DNA of 28,203 nt from NCBI GenBank assembly GCA_012522615.1, contig JAAYKB010000032.1, forward strand, positions 1-28,203. Direction: 5' to 3'. The notes beneath the pieces were generated by a model. It made no database searches and was not told where the DNA came from. It saw only the letters and a program-made list of their open reading frames with translations. Within the stretch, counting starts at the first letter, position 1. Each line of letters starts with the position of its first letter. The position numbers were made by a program, and so were the translations under genes. This document shows, piece by piece, positions 1-7,547 of the stretch. This DNA comes from Clostridiales bacterium. Lineage in GTDB: Bacteria > Bacillota > Clostridia > Oscillospirales > Acutalibacteraceae.

Positions 1-327
1 ATCTAACTGCTTATGGAAGCGGTCTATCGCATCATACAATTCCTTTGCCCACTGAGGACACTCGGATTTATTAAGCTTTTGTTGAACCAATAATTGTATC
101 GTATTTGATTGCTCGGGACTAAGCGATTGAATAATACGCTCGGCCTCGGCGTCAAGGCTTTTTAAAGCTTCGATTACATCTTCGTTTTTCGCCGAATAGG
201 TATCCAACCTATCGATTCTGTCGTTTTCGACGTCGTCGATAATCGAGCTGATATTGGCGGAATATTTCTCGAGAAGCTCGGTTCTTTTATTGAACAGACT
301 TAGCAAAGAAGAGAGATGGTTGTTCAT
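1..327 (-). CDS. Truncated FliT/FlgN-like flagellar export chaperone (C-terminus off the window)
   Basis: An open frame of 109 codons runs from an ATG at 327 to the left edge without a stop, so the C-terminus is missing. The start lies one base after the fliS stop (TAA-A-ATG), which implies translational coupling; the ribosome site is weak. The visible protein is short, charged, without membrane segments, and predicted mostly helical (begins MNNHLSSLLSLFNKRTELL), with spaced Leu/Ile typical of a coiled coil. The third position of a fliD-fliS-x operon is usually held by FliT, the chaperone of the filament cap, or by a FlgN-like protein in Clostridia. The assignment rests on context and composition, not on a recognisable motif; it could be an uncharacterised flagellar helper. 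Confidence 0.55.
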   Translation of the reverse strand, partial: MNNHLSSLLSLFNKRTELLEKYSANISSIIDDVENDRIDRLDTYSAKNEDVIEALKSLDAEAERIIQSLSPEQSNTIQLLVQQKLNKSECPQWAKELYDAIDRFHKQLD

Positions 328-328
328 T

Positions 329-724
329 TTATTTTGATTCCATTTCATATGATTTGATTCTGCTGAGCTTATCGGCCTTTATCCATGTGTTTTTCAAATC
401 GGTTATCATTGCGATAACATGTTCGACGAGCTCTTTGCTTTTTTCCACATTAGCCTTAACAAGGGTGCTGTACATGTATTCGTATAAAGACATAAGATTG
501 GTTGATATAGGGTAGCTGAAATCAAGACCCTTGATAAGCTGCATAATTATGTTTTGCGCCTTGATAATACTGTTATGCGCCTCGAAAATATCTTTGTTTT
601 CAATGGCAATCAGAGATTTTTTCAAGTTTTTTATGGTTTCGTTATATAGGAGAGTAACCAACTCGCTGGGGGTCATTGTGCTTATATACTGTTCACGGTA
701 TCTTTTCAAGTCGCTTGAAACCAT
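329..724 (-). CDS. fliS: FliS, flagellin export chaperone
   Basis: FliS binds the C-terminal D0 helices of flagellin in the cytoplasm, prevents early polymerisation and delivers it to FlhA. The 131-residue product has the family length and features: an N-terminal Tyr-rich YREQYISTMTPSELVTLLY segment and a helical bundle with the usual LMSLYEYMY...LVKANVEKS pattern. I place the start at the ATG at 724 because GAGGGTG lies six bases upstream. The longer frame begins at a GTG at 733 that is itself part of that Shine-Dalgarno sequence. The gene follows fliD by 24 bases on the same strand and precedes the truncated chaperone gene by one base. It is probably expressed from the sigma-D promoter upstream of fliD. 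Confidence 0.93.
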   Translation of the reverse strand: MVSSDLKRYREQYISTMTPSELVTLLYNETIKNLKKSLIAIENKDIFEAHNSIIKAQNIIMQLIKGLDFSYPISTNLMSLYEYMYSTLVKANVEKSKELVEHVIAMITDLKNTWIKADKLSRIKSYEMESK

Positions 725-748
725 GCTTTTCACCCTCGTTTTCTATGT

Positions 749-2665
749 TTAATAATTTTGCATGTTAAGGTTAAAGAGATATGCGTTTTGTTTATTCAGC
801 GTAGATAGGGAAGACTCCATTTTGGAGAACTTCATCCAGTAATACTCCTGCTTGTCCTTGAGCTTCTTTTGCAGAAGCTCTATTTTTTTATCGAGTTCTC
901 TCAGCTTGAATGCATAAAACGAGCTGTAATCATTTTCGGAATTGCCGACAAGCTTGGTCAGAGAACCGGTAATCGACCTTGTGTTGTTCTGGATTATGTC
1001 GCTGATTCTATACAACAAGCCGGATTCGGAATAACGCTTGGCAATCAAGTCTTTATTTTTAGTGTATGGTGAATACGACACGGTTGATTTTTGAGTGAAG
1101 AGCGCTTGCACCTTATCGGGATTTTCACTTAACGCCGCCTTGAGCCTGGCTTCGTTTATTTTTAACTGTCCCTTTTCGGAATAAAGACCGGTGGTAATTC
1201 CGATATCAATAAGAGAGAAACCGATGCCCTGTTCATTATCACTGAGCTCTTTGATTTCCGCAAATAAGGCGTTCCTCAGATTTGTTGCAATCGACGTTAA
1301 ATAGCTGTCGTTTCTTAAAAGGCCGCTTTTTGCCTTTTCATCATATAACGCAACTTCTGTATTACTAAGTTCCTTCCTTTGCTCGTCTGTCAAGGGAGGA
1401 AAGTCCTTGTATTTGGGTTCTGAAAGCTTATCGGTTATGGTTTTCAGCATATCGTTATAGTCCGCTACAAACTGTTTTATATTTTCCGCGACGCCGTCAA
1501 TATCATATTCGGTGCTGATTCTGATATTCTCCTCCTCGGCGCCGCTCGCTTTGCCAAGCAATGTATAGCTTATTCCGTCAATTTCAAATGTGTTGGAGCT
1601 TTTTTCGACGGTAATATAGTTGAGCGAATCGGGATCACCCGTGCCGGCATTGGTGTTGATTCTTATAACCGCATTGGTTCCGTCCGTAAAATTTCCCGAA
1701 CCGAAAACAGAGTTCAAGAACGAACCCGATACATCCTCGAGTGCAATCTGATTTCCGGCGCCTGTATTTTTGGACACTAAAACAAAAGAATCCGACAGGC
1801 TGGAATAGGTCATTGTAACACCTGCGCTGCTCGAGTTTATTTTGTTCATAATATTGCGGATGGTTGTTGTCTCGTCAAAATTGAATTCAACGCCGTTAAT
1901 TTTGAAACTGCCGCTGGTGCCGGGCGAGAATTTTAAATTTACATCCGCAATCTTTGCGTTAAGATTCAATATATTGCTTTGTCCGTCGGTGAAGCCGAGT
2001 ATTTCTGATGCATCGTTTTCCTCGGTTTTCCCGATAACAACCGAATTGCCGATTGAATTCAGAGTAAGGGTGTCGCCGTCGATACCGACTTGAATTCTGT
2101 TGGTACCGAATGCGTTATCCAAACGTGACTGAAGCTCCTGCCTGACCGATTCTGCCGTTGTATATGTGCCAGGGGAAAAGGTGATGGTTTTTTCTACACC
2201 GTCCAGTGTAATTTTTAAGGATTTGCCGCCCAGATCGCCGAGCGATTCCGTATCGACAGTAATCGTCAAAGGCTTGGTGACGGCAGAAGAGCCTTCAAGC
2301 TTGGACGAGGTTGCCAATGATACTATGTCTTTTATAACAATGTTAGAAGTGGATGAATTTGTTTTTGGAGTTGCAGTGACATACTGAGAGCCGGTGTTCA
2401 CGGCTTTATATTTACCGAACAGCCCTTCAATAGCACTGGTGCCGGACGAAAGATATTTGCTGCTGAAGCTGTTAAGTTTGGCCATTATTTCGCGATAGAA
2501 CTCTTTTTCCCATGTCAACAACTGCTTTTGACGGGCGGCGGAAATCACCTTGTTTTCTTCCATAATGGTAAGACCTTTGATGAGTGTTTCGGTATCAAGA
2601 CCTGATTCGATACCGGCAAGCCGGTTTAACATATTGAATCCGGAAGCACTTATACTTATCGACAT
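749..2665 (-). CDS. fliD: FliD, filament cap protein (HAP2)
   Basis: FliD caps the growing filament and folds flagellin subunits into place. The 638-residue protein has the FliD N-terminal signature near residues 13-65 (RLAGIESGLDTETLIKGL, then a Gln/Trp-rich helix with W52 and FYRE). The middle is Ser/Thr/Asn-rich and beta-prone. The FliD C-terminal domain spans roughly 390-630 (IKQFVADYNDMLKTI, then GLLRND, then IGITTG) and ends in a coiled coil (ELDKKIELLQKKLKDKQEYY). The start is clear: AGGAGG, six bases, ATG at 2665. It is the first gene of the leftward operon fliD-fliS-fliT-like and sits about 130 bases downstream of a strong sigma-D promoter, as expected for a late gene. The length is within the family range. 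Confidence 0.95.
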   Translation of the reverse strand: MSISISASGFNMLNRLAGIESGLDTETLIKGLTIMEENKVISAARQKQLLTWEKEFYREIMAKLNSFSSKYLSSGTSAIEGLFGKYKAVNTGSQYVTATPKTNSSTSNIVIKDIVSLATSSKLEGSSAVTKPLTITVDTESLGDLGGKSLKITLDGVEKTITFSPGTYTTAESVRQELQSRLDNAFGTNRIQVGIDGDTLTLNSIGNSVVIGKTEENDASEILGFTDGQSNILNLNAKIADVNLKFSPGTSGSFKINGVEFNFDETTTIRNIMNKINSSSAGVTMTYSSLSDSFVLVSKNTGAGNQIALEDVSGSFLNSVFGSGNFTDGTNAVIRINTNAGTGDPDSLNYITVEKSSNTFEIDGISYTLLGKASGAEEENIRISTEYDIDGVAENIKQFVADYNDMLKTITDKLSEPKYKDFPPLTDEQRKELSNTEVALYDEKAKSGLLRNDSYLTSIATNLRNALFAEIKELSDNEQGIGFSLIDIGITTGLYSEKGQLKINEARLKAALSENPDKVQALFTQKSTVSYSPYTKNKDLIAKRYSESGLLYRISDIIQNNTRSITGSLTKLVGNSENDYSSFYAFKLRELDKKIELLQKKLKDKQEYYWMKFSKMESSLSTLNKQNAYLFNLNMQNY

Positions 2666-2802
2666 GATGATCCTCCTCTGTTTTTATGCCGAAATCCGTC
2701 GCGTTTTGGCGGAAAATCAATACTTATAGGGTGTACATAATCAGTAATGCTATTTAACATCAAAGACTATAAACAACCCAGTTTTTTACTTCTCTGATAT
2801 AT

Positions 2803-2829
2803 ATATCGGCAAATATAAAAAATAATTTA
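2803..2829 (-). promoter_or_regulatory. Sigma-D (sigma-28) promoter of fliD-fliS
   Basis: Read on the minus strand, the sequence is TAAA (2829-2826), 15 bases, then GCCGATAT (2810-2803). This matches the known Bacillus sigma-D consensus TAAA-N14-16-GCCGATAT at every position with optimal spacing. Transcription should start near 2796, leaving a leader of about 130 bases before fliD. It implies that the cap and chaperone genes are late genes controlled by the sigma factor encoded at 20894-21652. Confidence 0.88.
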
Positions 2830-2871
2830 CATAATTCGAGTGAGGAATTAATAACATCTAAAAACTCCTTG

Positions 2872-2880
2872 ATTATAGCA
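2872..2880 (-). promoter_or_regulatory. Possible extended -10 sigma-A promoter toward fliD
   Basis: On the minus strand TGCTATAAT (2880-2872) is a perfect TG-N-TATAAT extended -10 box. No acceptable -35 lies 16-18 bases upstream. It could give basal, sigma-D-independent transcription of fliD-fliS, or be chance in AT-rich DNA. Confidence 0.3.
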
Positions 2881-2902
2881 AAATACCCCCCTATTTTACT
2901 GC

Positions 2903-2937
2903 ATATTGCACAAATCGACACCATAAAATATTGCACA
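2903..2937. repeat. Pair of 10-bp direct repeats upstream of the main promoter
   Basis: ATATTGCACA occurs at 2903-2912 and again at 2928-2937, with starts 25 bp apart. A degenerate copy, ATATTGACA, lies at 2957-2965 over the -35 box. Relative to the predicted start near 2995, the two perfect copies are centred near -87 and -62, positions typical of activator binding sites. No regulator is identifiable from the window. Confidence 0.5.
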
Positions 2938-2959
2938 TTGACCTTTTTTAAGCAAAATA

Positions 2960-2988
2960 TTGACAAAAACGACATGATTGTTTATAGT
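2960..2988 (+). promoter_or_regulatory. Sigma-A promoter of the flgB operon
   Basis: TTGACA (2960-2965), a 17-base spacer, and TATAGT (2983-2988) form a near-perfect housekeeping promoter, with a perfect -35 and five of six bases in the -10. Transcription would start near 2995, about 160 bases before flgB. It is the only strong promoter I see ahead of the long plus-strand operon. Confidence 0.85.
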
Positions 2989-3154
2989 AATAAAGGAACA
3001 CTTTTTTGGAAAAATAAAGAAAAATTATTTTATTCGGATAGACAGTCTACTGTATGCTTATTTTGAGGGGTATCTGCGACCCTTTTGATGCTAGATATTA
3101 GTGAAAAATAGATAAAGTACGTTATATGCAAAAAAATAACGAAAGGGTGAGAAA

Positions 3155-3535
3155 ATGTCAATAGTAAACGGAAATTATGATTTGATGCAAAAAAATCTCG
3201 ATGCTCTTTGGTTAAGACAAAAGATTATTAACAGCAATATTGCTAACATTGACACACCGGACTTTATTGCAAGCCAAGTCGAATTTGAGGATCTTTTCCT
3301 TGAAATCCTTGAAAGCGGAGAAGACAGAGAGACGATTAACAGAATGGCAAGCGAGCTTAAGGCCGAGGTTGTACCGGACGATACACCTGCGGTTAATGAA
3401 AACGGAAATAATGTTGATATTGACAAGCAGAACGTCGAAATGGTGAGAACGCAGATACAATATCAGGTTGTCACCAGACTTATGGCGGACGAAATGTCCA
3501 GAGAAAGGTACGCAATCAACGAGGGGAGGCGCTAA
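3155..3535 (+). CDS. flgB: FlgB, proximal rod protein
   Basis: FlgB forms part of the axial rod just above the MS-ring and export gate. The 126-residue protein has the usual family length. Its N-terminal rod motif is near residues 22-42 (RQKIINSNIANIDTPDF, the ANxxTPxF pattern) and its C-terminal assembly helix is around NVDIDKQNVEMVRTQIQYQ. The ATG at 3155 follows AAAGG by eight bases. It is the first gene of the main operon, with flgC starting three bases after its stop. Confidence 0.95.
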   Translation: MSIVNGNYDLMQKNLDALWLRQKIINSNIANIDTPDFIASQVEFEDLFLEILESGEDRETINRMASELKAEVVPDDTPAVNENGNNVDIDKQNVEMVRTQIQYQVVTRLMADEMSRERYAINEGRR

Positions 3536-3538
3536 AAT

Positions 3539-3976
3539 ATGGCTTTTATGAGTTCGCTTAATATAAGCGGTTCCGGACTGAACGTTCAGAGAACCAGAAT
3601 GAATATCATATCGCAGAACATCGCAAATGCAGGTACAACCAGAACCGAAGACGGAGGACCTTACAGAAGAAAGATTGTCAACATCCAGGAGGATTTGGCA
3701 AACGAGTTCGGCGTTATTCTGGACGATGAAAACAACAGATATCAGGTGTCTGGCGTTGCGGTTGCCGAAATTGTTGACGATCCGTCAGCCTTAAAGCCTG
3801 TTTACAACCCCTCCCACCCCGATGCTGACGAAAACGGATATGTAATGATGCCGAATGTTGAAACGACGACCGAAATGGTTGATATTATCGAGGCTTCAAG
3901 GGCATATCAGGCAAATGTAACCGCCTTTAATGCCATGAAGCTTATGGCTTCAAAGGCCTTTGATATCGGAAAATAA
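3539..3976 (+). CDS. flgC: FlgC, proximal rod protein
   Basis: FlgC is the second proximal rod subunit, exported without cleavage. The 145-residue product is of normal length. It begins with a rod-family helix (SLNISGSGLNVQRTRMNIIS), then QNIANAGTTRTEDGGPYRRK, the FlgC variant of the bb_rod motif. It ends with the typical C-terminal MVDIIEASRAYQANVTAFNAM. The ribosome site GGGGAGG lies nine bases before the ATG. It sits between flgB and fliE, the conserved order in Firmicutes. Confidence 0.96.
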   Translation: MAFMSSLNISGSGLNVQRTRMNIISQNIANAGTTRTEDGGPYRRKIVNIQEDLANEFGVILDDENNRYQVSGVAVAEIVDDPSALKPVYNPSHPDADENGYVMMPNVETTTEMVDIIEASRAYQANVTAFNAMKLMASKAFDIGK

Positions 3977-3989
3977 AGGAGTGTTTTAA

Positions 3990-4295
3990 ATGCCTGTTAA
4001 TCCAATCAATGGGTTAAATATTTCATCAGAACTGTTATCCCCGATAGGAAATATTGAAAAAAAGGATGAATTTTATGTCCCGTTTAAAGACATTCTTGCA
4101 AACGCGGTTGACAACGTGAATACAACCCAGCGTATTGCCGAACAGGATATTATCAATGTTCTGTCGGGACAGACCGATGATCTTCATACAGTGATTATTA
4201 ATTCCGCAAAGGCCGACCTTGCTCTCCAGACACTTGTACAGTTAAGAAATAATGCGCTCGAAGCTTACCAAGAAATCATGAGAATGAGTCTTTGA
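3990..4295 (+). CDS. fliE: FliE, MS-ring/rod junction protein
   Basis: FliE links the inner MS-ring and export gate to the rod. The 101-residue protein matches the family size. Its conserved C-terminal half contains DNVNTTQRIAEQDI, then LHTVIINSAKADLALQTLVQ and RNNALEAYQEIMRM, the FliE signature for polymerisation with FlgB. The start follows AAAGGAG by eight bases. A 45-base T-rich gap separates it from fliF; I see no promoter or terminator there. Confidence 0.95.
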   Translation: MPVNPINGLNISSELLSPIGNIEKKDEFYVPFKDILANAVDNVNTTQRIAEQDIINVLSGQTDDLHTVIINSAKADLALQTLVQLRNNALEAYQEIMRMSL

Positions 4296-4340
4296 TGCTG
4301 TTTGTTTTGCTTAAAAATGTCTGTTAAGGGGTTTTAAATA

Positions 4341-5786
4341 ATGCCCGCTGATTTGTTTAAACAAATAAAAGAATATTGGGATAAGCTCAGCAAAAAGGCA
4401 AAGACGTATATCATTATCGGCATACCATCCATTCTTGTTATCTCTATCGTTGCAACAGTGATACTTAATATCAAGAATTATGAGGTACTGTACAGCGGTC
4501 TTTCTTCTACGGAACAGGCGCAGATTGTTTCAAGACTTGGTGAGCTGGGCGTTGATTTCGACACAAAGGCAGGAGGAATCATACTTGTCCCGGGTAAAAA
4601 GGCTGCAGAGCTGAAAATGCAGTTGTCATCCGAGGGATACCCGAAAAGCACCCTTACATATGATTTGTTCACCAGCAGTTCCGACTTTATGACCACCGAT
4701 TTTGATAAAAGGCAGTATCTTATATTCCAGTTGCAGGACAGGCTTCAGGAGTCGATAAAGACATTATCGGGAGTCAAAAATGCCATTGTGACATTAAGCA
4801 TTGCCGACGAAAGCTCTTATGTGCTTGAAACCGAAAGGGTGCCGAGCACAGCTTCAATCATCATTGATTTGGAGCCTAGCGTCGACCTAACGCCCAGACA
4901 AATCAAGGGGATTGAAAACCTGATTGCAAAGAGCGTTCCGGGCCTTACAAACGACAATGTCTCCATAATCGACTCGGAAGGGAATATTCTCAACGCCGGT
5001 TCGGGCTCGTCCTCAGGAGTAAGTATCGAAAAGGTCGAGATGGAAAAACAGGCCGGTGAAATTTTCAAAAACAGGATTGTCGAGTTGCTTGAACCGTTAT
5101 ATGGTCGGAATGGCATCAGCGCCGCAGTTCATGTATCGATTGATTTTTCCCAGAAAAGCAGCGATCAGATTGATTATACTCCGGTGGATACCGGAACGGA
5201 TAATCAGGATACAGAGGGCGAAGACGATACCGACAATAACGATTCCAATGATTTGGTAAACCAGATGAGAACCCAGATAACCAACAGCGGCGGAGAAGTA
5301 AAAGAGATTAAAGCCTCTGTTATTATCAATAAAAAAGACCTGTCGGATCAGGAAAAAGCATCGATTAATGGCATTATAGCCAATGCAATCGGAGTGGACG
5401 AGGGCAATGTTATCGTCACAAATATGGAGTTTACCGCCGCAAACGACCTTATCAAAAAAGCAACCGATGCTTTGAAACAAAAGCCGTCATTTTTACAAAG
5501 ATATATGACATATATAATCCCGTCCGCGGCGGCTGTCATATTGATACCGATAATCCTGATTGTAATTTTGTCTCTGAGAAGAAAGAAAAAATATGTCGGA
5601 GGAATCGAATATAGTGAGGTAAGCGCTCACCCGGGCTTACAGCAGAATGATGAAATACCTTCAATCGTATTAAACGAAACCAGAGAGCAGGGGCTTAAGA
5701 GGCAGATAAGAGAGTTTTCAAAGACCAATCCCGATATCGTAGCCCAGTTGATAAGAACATGGCTAAAAGAGGAGAATGATGATTAA
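4341..5786 (+). CDS. fliF: FliF, MS-ring protein with a shortened beta-collar region
   Basis: FliF builds the MS-ring in the membrane, on which the rod, export gate and C-ring assemble. The 481-residue protein has TM1 near residues 22-44, ring-building motifs RBM1/RBM2 (YEVLYSGLSSTEQAQIVSRL through PGLTNDNVSIIDSEGN), TM2 near 391-411, and the C-terminal FliG-binding segment (REFSKTNPDIVAQLIRTWL). It is shorter than usual; from memory, most FliFs are 530-570 residues. The shortfall lies in RBM3. After IDYTPVDTG there is only a short acidic Asp/Asn-rich linker before GGEVKEIKASVIIN, and the usual NYE-type strands are not visible. The start follows AAGGGG by nine bases. The stop overlaps the fliG start by one base (TAATG). 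Confidence 0.95.
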   Translation: MPADLFKQIKEYWDKLSKKAKTYIIIGIPSILVISIVATVILNIKNYEVLYSGLSSTEQAQIVSRLGELGVDFDTKAGGIILVPGKKAAELKMQLSSEGYPKSTLTYDLFTSSSDFMTTDFDKRQYLIFQLQDRLQESIKTLSGVKNAIVTLSIADESSYVLETERVPSTASIIIDLEPSVDLTPRQIKGIENLIAKSVPGLTNDNVSIIDSEGNILNAGSGSSSGVSIEKVEMEKQAGEIFKNRIVELLEPLYGRNGISAAVHVSIDFSQKSSDQIDYTPVDTGTDNQDTEGEDDTDNNDSNDLVNQMRTQITNSGGEVKEIKASVIINKKDLSDQEKASINGIIANAIGVDEGNVIVTNMEFTAANDLIKKATDALKQKPSFLQRYMTYIIPSAAAVILIPIILIVILSLRRKKKYVGGIEYSEVSAHPGLQQNDEIPSIVLNETREQGLKRQIREFSKTNPDIVAQLIRTWLKEENDD

Positions 5787-6799
5787 TGGCAACTGCTGAC
5801 GTCAAATTGGATGGAAAGAAAAAGGCGGCAGCCATTATTATTGACATCGGAGTTGAAAATGCCGCAAAGGTTTACAGATACCTGCGCCAAGATGAAATCG
5901 AACAGCTCACGGTTGAAATTGCGTCTCTTCAGAACATAAAACCTGATACGATTGAAGATATCCTTAATGAGTTCTATGATCTGTGCTTGGCGCAAAAGTA
6001 TATAACCGAAGGCGGAATAGATTACGCCAGAAGCATTTTGGACAAGGTTATGGGTTCGGTTGAAGCCGCCAACCTTATTGAAAAGGTATCCCAGTCTTTG
6101 AGAACAAGGGCTTTCGACTTTTTGAAAAAAGCAGATTCAAAGCATCTGCTCAACTTCATCCAGAATGAGCACCCGCAGACAATAGCCTTGATACTTTCCT
6201 ATGTAAAACCCGAGCAGTCCTCTGGTATACTCGCGGGCCTGCCGCGTGAAATCCAGATTGATGTTGCAGAGCGTATCGCAAATATGGACAGGACCTCGCC
6301 CGATATCATAAAGGAGGTCGAAAGGACGCTGGAGCGTAAAATAGCTTCTATCGTTAACATGGACTTTACGGAAATCGGCGGTATAAAATACATGGCCGAG
6401 CTGCTAAATGCGGTTGACCGCGGCACGGAAAAGTACCTGCTTGAGGAGTTGGGCAAAAAGGATCCCAAGCTTTCAGAAGAAATCCGAAGAAGAATGTTTG
6501 TATTTGAAGATATTGTCACCCTTGATTCGCTCGCAATTCAAAGATTCCTGCGCGATGTCGATTCCAAGGATTTGGTGATAGCGCTTAAAGGCTCGAACGA
6601 AGAGGTTCAAAACATTATATACGCCAACATGTCAAAACGCATGAGCGAAACCATACAGGAGGATCAGCAGTATCTGCGCGGAGTCAGGCTTCGCGATGTA
6701 GAAGAAGCACAGCAGCGTATCGTCGGGATTATCAGAAAGCTTGAGGAAGCCGGTGAGATATTCATTTCCCGTGGACGAAAGGATGAGTTCATTGTCTAA
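5786..6799 (+). CDS. fliG: FliG, C-ring switch and torque protein
   Basis: FliG couples FliF to the rotor and contacts the stator. At 337 residues it is full length. The EHPQTIA motif of the middle domain is at 128-134, the Gly-Gly hinge region at 195-208 (TEIGGIKYMAELLN), the MFVF motif at 237-240, and the charged torque helix at about 247-260 (IQRFLRDVDS). It ends with the conserved LRGVRLRDVEEAQ segment. All expected landmarks are present. It starts inside the last codon of fliF and its end overlaps the fliH start by 17 bases, so expression of the three is probably coupled. Confidence 0.97.
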   Translation: MATADVKLDGKKKAAAIIIDIGVENAAKVYRYLRQDEIEQLTVEIASLQNIKPDTIEDILNEFYDLCLAQKYITEGGIDYARSILDKVMGSVEAANLIEKVSQSLRTRAFDFLKKADSKHLLNFIQNEHPQTIALILSYVKPEQSSGILAGLPREIQIDVAERIANMDRTSPDIIKEVERTLERKIASIVNMDFTEIGGIKYMAELLNAVDRGTEKYLLEELGKKDPKLSEEIRRRMFVFEDIVTLDSLAIQRFLRDVDSKDLVIALKGSNEEVQNIIYANMSKRMSETIQEDQQYLRGVRLRDVEEAQQRIVGIIRKLEEAGEIFISRGRKDEFIV

Positions 6800-7547
6800 C
6801 GTTGTGAAGTTTTCTGACGTTGTTGAAGACATGTCCTATTCTCTGGATTATTCCGCGAGAGGATCAAAACCGGCTGCTGAAAAGGCCGACAATAATCGTG
6901 TGCAGGATGCCGAAAGGATACTCCGTGCCGCAAAATATGAGGCGCTGAAAATCGTTGCCGATGCGCGCGAGCAGGCTTTATTCATCAAAACTTCCGCTCG
7001 GGATGAAGCTGCAAAAGCGCTTGAAGAATCCAAAAAGGAGGGCTATGAGCAGGGTTTGTCGGACGGGTTGCAGGATGCCAGAAACCAAACCATGCAGATG
7101 CTCGAGGAAGCAGGAAGGCTCTTATCCGAGCTCCATGAAAGAAAAAACGATTTAATTAGAAAAAGCCATGGCGCGATAAAGGAGTTATCTATTGCGATTG
7201 CAAAAAAGGTTATCGACGCCGAGATTCAAGAAAATGATGAGACATTTCTTAAGCTGTTCAGGCAGGCGGTTCAGGATTATACAAGCGGGGATTGGGTTAA
7301 ATTAACCGTTTCGTCTTGTGAATATGATTTTGTTACATCTAACACTGAGCTGCTTTTATCAATGGTTAAGGGAGCAAAGTATATAGATGTGGTTGAACTG
7401 AGCAACCGTCCGAAAGGCACCTGTGTTGTTGAAACATCAAGCGGAATAATGGACTCCAGTGTTGAAACCCAGCTCGAGAGAATCGGTCAGGCGTTTGAGA
7501 AGTCGGCAGACCCATACCTTAGTGACATTGATGAGGAAACAGTGTGA
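6783..7547 (+). CDS. fliH: FliH, regulator and stator stalk of the export ATPase
   Basis: FliH binds FliI, restrains its ATPase activity and docks it on the C-ring. The product (254 residues from the ATG at 6783) has a long charged helical region with GYEQGLSDG, the GxxxGxxxG repeat typical of FliH, followed by a C-terminal domain related to V/F-type peripheral stalks (HGAIKELSIAIAKKVIDAE). The frame stays open upstream to a TTG at 6741 deep inside fliG, but nothing supports that start. The ATG at 6783 has a modest GGACGAAAGG ahead of it and overlaps fliG by 17 bases. The stop overlaps the fliI start (GTGA). Confidence 0.9.
   Translation: MSSLSNVVKFSDVVEDMSYSLDYSARGSKPAAEKADNNRVQDAERILRAAKYEALKIVADAREQALFIKTSARDEAAKALEESKKEGYEQGLSDGLQDARNQTMQMLEEAGRLLSELHERKNDLIRKSHGAIKELSIAIAKKVIDAEIQENDETFLKLFRQAVQDYTSGDWVKLTVSSCEYDFVTSNTELLLSMVKGAKYIDVVELSNRPKGTCVVETSSGIMDSSVETQLERIGQAFEKSADPYLSDIDEETV

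Larger units (their letters stand above)
2666..3154. promoter_or_regulatory. Divergent intergenic control region between fliD and flgB
   Basis: This 489-base AT-rich stretch separates the leftward fliD operon from the rightward main operon. It holds no convincing gene. Its visible content is a sigma-D promoter facing left (2803-2829), a possible extended -10 facing left (2872-2880), two 10-bp direct repeats (2903-2912 and 2928-2937), and a sigma-A promoter facing right (2960-2988). An AT-rich leader of about 160 bases precedes flgB. Each is listed separately. Confidence 0.85.

Noticed and set aside
725..733. GTG at 733 as the fliS start
   Set aside because: It is part of the GAGGGTG ribosome site that serves the ATG at 724.
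2760..3066. Two small open frames in the fliD-flgB intergenic region (2760-2975 minus; 2869-3066 plus)
   Set aside because: They overlap promoter elements, lack ribosome sites and are explained by AT-rich composition.
2995..3154. Cyclic-di-GMP riboswitch in the flgB leader
   Set aside because: I looked for the conserved class I and class II core sequences and did not find them; the local stems are short.
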